A DNA stretch of 64,000 bases. It comes from Eutreptiella sp. 'Long Island Sound 2002'. Taxonomy: Eukaryota; Euglenozoa; Euglenophyceae; Eutreptiales; Eutreptiaceae. Each line of letters begins with the position of its first letter. The first letter of the stretch is position 1. The position numbers and the translations under genes are program-made. The stretch lies in the NCBI GenBank assembly GCA_964036045.1, contig OZ038380.1, positions 125,842,899-125,906,898 of the forward strand, given 5' to 3'. Of the stretch, positions 61,760 through 64,000 are shown one piece after another. The notes beneath the pieces were generated by a model. It made no database searches and was not told the DNA's origin. It saw only the letters and a list, made by a program, of their open reading frames with translations.

Positions 61760-63570
61760 GGGTGTTGTGTGCGGTGTCCTGGGCCTCTTGGCTCCTGTTC
61801 ACCGGTGTGCCCGCTTGGTGCGTTGTTTTGCTTGTGCGGTGTCCTGGGCCACTTGGCTCCTGTTTTTTTTGGTGCATGGGGGTTGCCCCCCGGCGAGCAT
61901 AACACAAAAGCGGCCTAACCACGGGCAAGTGAGCGTTCATGGCGAGCCGAAGTTCATCGAAGGACAGCAGCCATATGTACAGTAACTCAGGGGGTGTGAC
62001 CCTGCTCCAAATTGCAAACTTGCCTCCTGTTCACCGGTGTGCCCGCTTGGTGCGTTGCTTTGCGTGTGTGGTGTCCTGGGCCACTTGGCCCCTATTCACC
62101 GGTGTGCCCGCTCGGTGCGTTGCTTTGCTTGTGCGGTGTCCTGGGCCCCTTGGCTCCTGTTCACCGGTGTGATGAGTGGTTTGTTGTGTTGCGTGTACGG
62201 TGTCCTGGGCCAATTCGCACCTCTTCACCGGTGTGCCCGCTCGGTGTGTTGTGTTGCGTGTGCGGTGTCCTTGGCCCCTTGGATCCTGTTCAAGGGTGCG
62301 CCTGCGTGGTGTGTTTTGTGCTGTGTGTGCGGTGTCCTAGGCCACTTGGCTCCCATTCACCGGTGTGCTCGCTCGGTGCGTTGTTTTGCTTGTGCGGTGT
62401 CCTGGGCCACTTGGCTCCTGTTCACAGGTGTGCCCGCTCGGTGTGTTGCTTTGCGTGTGCGGTGTCCTGGGCCACTTGGCTCCTGTTCACCGGTGTGCCC
62501 GCGTGGTTTGTTGTGTTGCGTGTGCGGTGTTCTGGGCCTCTGCGCTCCTGTTCACCGGTGTGCCCGCTCTGTCTTTTGCTTTGCGTGCGCCGTGTCCTGG
62601 GCCCCTTGCCTCCTGTTCAACGGTGTGCCCGCTCGGTGTGTTGTGTTGCGTCTGCGGTGTCCTGGGCCACTTTGCTCCTGTTCACCGGTGTGCCCGCTCG
62701 GCGTGCTGTGTTGTGTGTGCGGTGTCCTGGGCCCCTTGGCTCCTGTTCACCGGTGTGCCAGCTCGGTGTATTGTGTTGCGTGCGCGATGTCCTGGGCCAC
62801 TTGGCTCCTGTTCACCCGTGCGCCCGCTCGGTTTGTCGTGTTGCATGTACGGTGTCCTGGGCCCCTTGGCTCTTGTTCACCGGTGTGCCCGACGGGTGTG
62901 TTGTTGTGCGTGTGCGGTGTCCTGGGCCCCTTTGGTTCCTGTTCACCGGTGTGCCCGCTCGGTGTGTTGTGGTGCGTGTGCGGTGTCCCGGGCCACTTGG
63001 CTCCTGTTCACCGGTGCGCCCGCTCAGTGTGCTGTGTTGCGTGTGCGGTGTCCTGGGCCCCTTGGCTCCCGTTCACCGGTGTGCCCGCTCGGTGTGTTGT
63101 GTTGCGTTCGCGGTGTCCTGGGCCACTTGGCTCCTGTTCACCGCTGCGCCCGCTCGGTTTGTCGTGTTGCGTGTACGGTGTCCGGGGCCCCTTGGCTCTT
63201 GTTCACCGGTGCGCCCGCTCGGTGTGCTGTTTCGTGTGTGCGGTGTCTTGGGCCCCTTGGCTCCTGTTCACCTGTGTGCTCGCTCGGTGTGTTGCTTTCC
63301 ATGTGCGGTGTCCTGGGCCACTTTGCTCCTGTTCACCGGTGCGCCCGCTCGTTTTGTTGTGTTGCGTGTACGCTGTCCTGGGCCCCTTGGCTCCTGTTCA
63401 CCGGTGCGCCCGCTAGGTGTGCTGTGTTGCGTGCGCGGCGTCCTGGGCTACTTGGCTCCTGTTCACCGGTGTGCCTGCTCGGTGTGTTGTGTTGCGCGTA
63501 CGGTGTCCTGGCCCCTTTGCTCCTGTTCACCGGTGTGCTCGCTCGGTGTGTTGTGCCGTGTGTTGCGAGT
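61760..63570. repeat. 65-bp minisatellite, array 2
   Basis: Same family as 20526-21905, with the core GGCTCCTGTTCACCGGTGTG preceded by GGTGTCCTGGGCC. About 25 units from 62020 on and two before it, with a non-repeat interruption at about 61865-62020. Units here favour CCCGCTCGGTGTGTTG after the core, while array 1 favours ACGCCCTGTGTGTGGTG, so the two arrays have been homogenised separately. Confidence 0.93.
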
Positions 63571-63584
63571 GCGGGGGGGCGCTG

Positions 63585-63800
63585 CGGGGCGCACACTTGT
63601 CCATCCCGATGGCGGCTGTTCGTAGCCAGCAGGGGCTGGGTACCCTCCGGGCGCACACTCGTCCATCCGGACGGCGGCTGTTTTGTAGCCGGCAGGGGCT
63701 GGGTACCCTCCGGGCGCGCACTCGTCCATCCGGACGGCAGCTGTTCCCTAGCCGGCAGGGGCTGGTTTGCTGCCGGGCGCGCACTCGTCCATCCAGACGG
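63585..63800. repeat. ~68-bp tandem repeat
   Basis: Three to four units with the core GGGCGCACACTCGTCCATCC, then GGACGGCGGCTGTT and GTAGCCGGCAGGGGCTGGG. One related copy is at 19960-20030, close to the other 65-bp minisatellite array. Confidence 0.85.
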
Positions 63801-64000
63801 CGGCTGGTGTTGCTTGGCAGCTGTTCTCGTGCCGTGGTTCCTTGCGTGTTGTGCGCGCTCTCGGGGTTTACGGCACCCGGCGGCCGTTGTTGCTTGGCAC
63901 CTGTCCGTGTGCCTTGGTTGTGGCCGGCGGCGTGCCTCTCTGGCGTACCTCGTGGCCCCGCGTGGTGCGCCGCGCCTCGTCTGGTCCGGTCGCTCTCGGT
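63801..64000. other. Unrecognised GC-rich end of window
   Basis: Contains a short direct repeat of GTTGCTTGGCA (near 63809 and 63888). No gene visible. Confidence 0.4.

Noticed and set aside
62012-63625. 537- and 459-codon open frames in the second minisatellite
   Set aside because: Same reason: overlapping frames over a stop-poor 65-base repeat.

Overview
The window reads as a repeat- and retroelement-dense stretch of a eukaryotic nuclear genome. I found no convincing host gene, rRNA, tRNA or CRISPR array. Almost all recognisable coding sequence belongs to four retroelements: one intact non-LTR (LINE) element, one decayed DIRS-like tyrosine-recombinase element and two decayed Ty3/gypsy elements, one of them a chromovirus. 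High GC in the coding parts, a chromodomain Ty3 element, a DIRS-like element and a LINE with both an apurinic-type endonuclease and RNase H together fit an alga (perhaps a green or prasinophyte-type alga). This assignment is an inference from transposon content only and is weak.

Layout. 1-2004: unrecognised GC-rich DNA with a ~150-bp dispersed repeat that recurs inverted at 61.2-61.4 kb. 2005-10529 and 18422-19146: a hexanucleotide array (consensus GGGGCA) split by the LINE. 10530-18421: the LINE, minus strand, flanked by a candidate 15-bp target-site duplication, with two 82-bp 5' monomers, ORF1, a single in-frame UGA, then a 1764-codon ORF2 (Cys-rich N-terminus, endonuclease, reverse transcriptase, RNase H, CCHC motif). 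19147-19935: ~127-bp tandem units made of small palindromes. 20526-21905: a 65-bp minisatellite. 21930-23420: an AT-richer satellite with a ~167-bp dimeric period. 23829-28112: the DIRS-like element, minus strand, with an 848-bp internal tandem duplication. 28113-30573: AT-rich non-coding DNA with stem-loops. 30574-51380: Ty3 element A, with a 3.1-kb 5' LTR, gag, protease, RT, RNase H, integrase and chromodomain, and a 3' end duplicated in tandem (3.5 kb). 52327-61215: Ty3 element B, more decayed and truncated in its integrase. 61217-61372: inverted copy of the 168-319 repeat. 61760-63570: the 65-bp minisatellite again. 63585-63800: ~68-bp units related to a motif at 19960-20030.

How the parts relate. 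The LINE appears to be the youngest and possibly still competent element: about 2,500 codons carry only one stop, and the putative target duplication is perfect. Its position inside a G-rich hexamer array resembles the lifestyle of telomere-repeat-targeting LINEs. Elements A and B are dead. Their key catalytic residues are changed or deleted, and most premature stops in A can be explained by C-to-T changes. The two arms of A's 3' tandem duplication differ at roughly a dozen positions by eye in 3.5 kb, whereas the 5' LTR differs from them by about 4 percent in a sampled stretch, so the duplication is much younger than the insertion.
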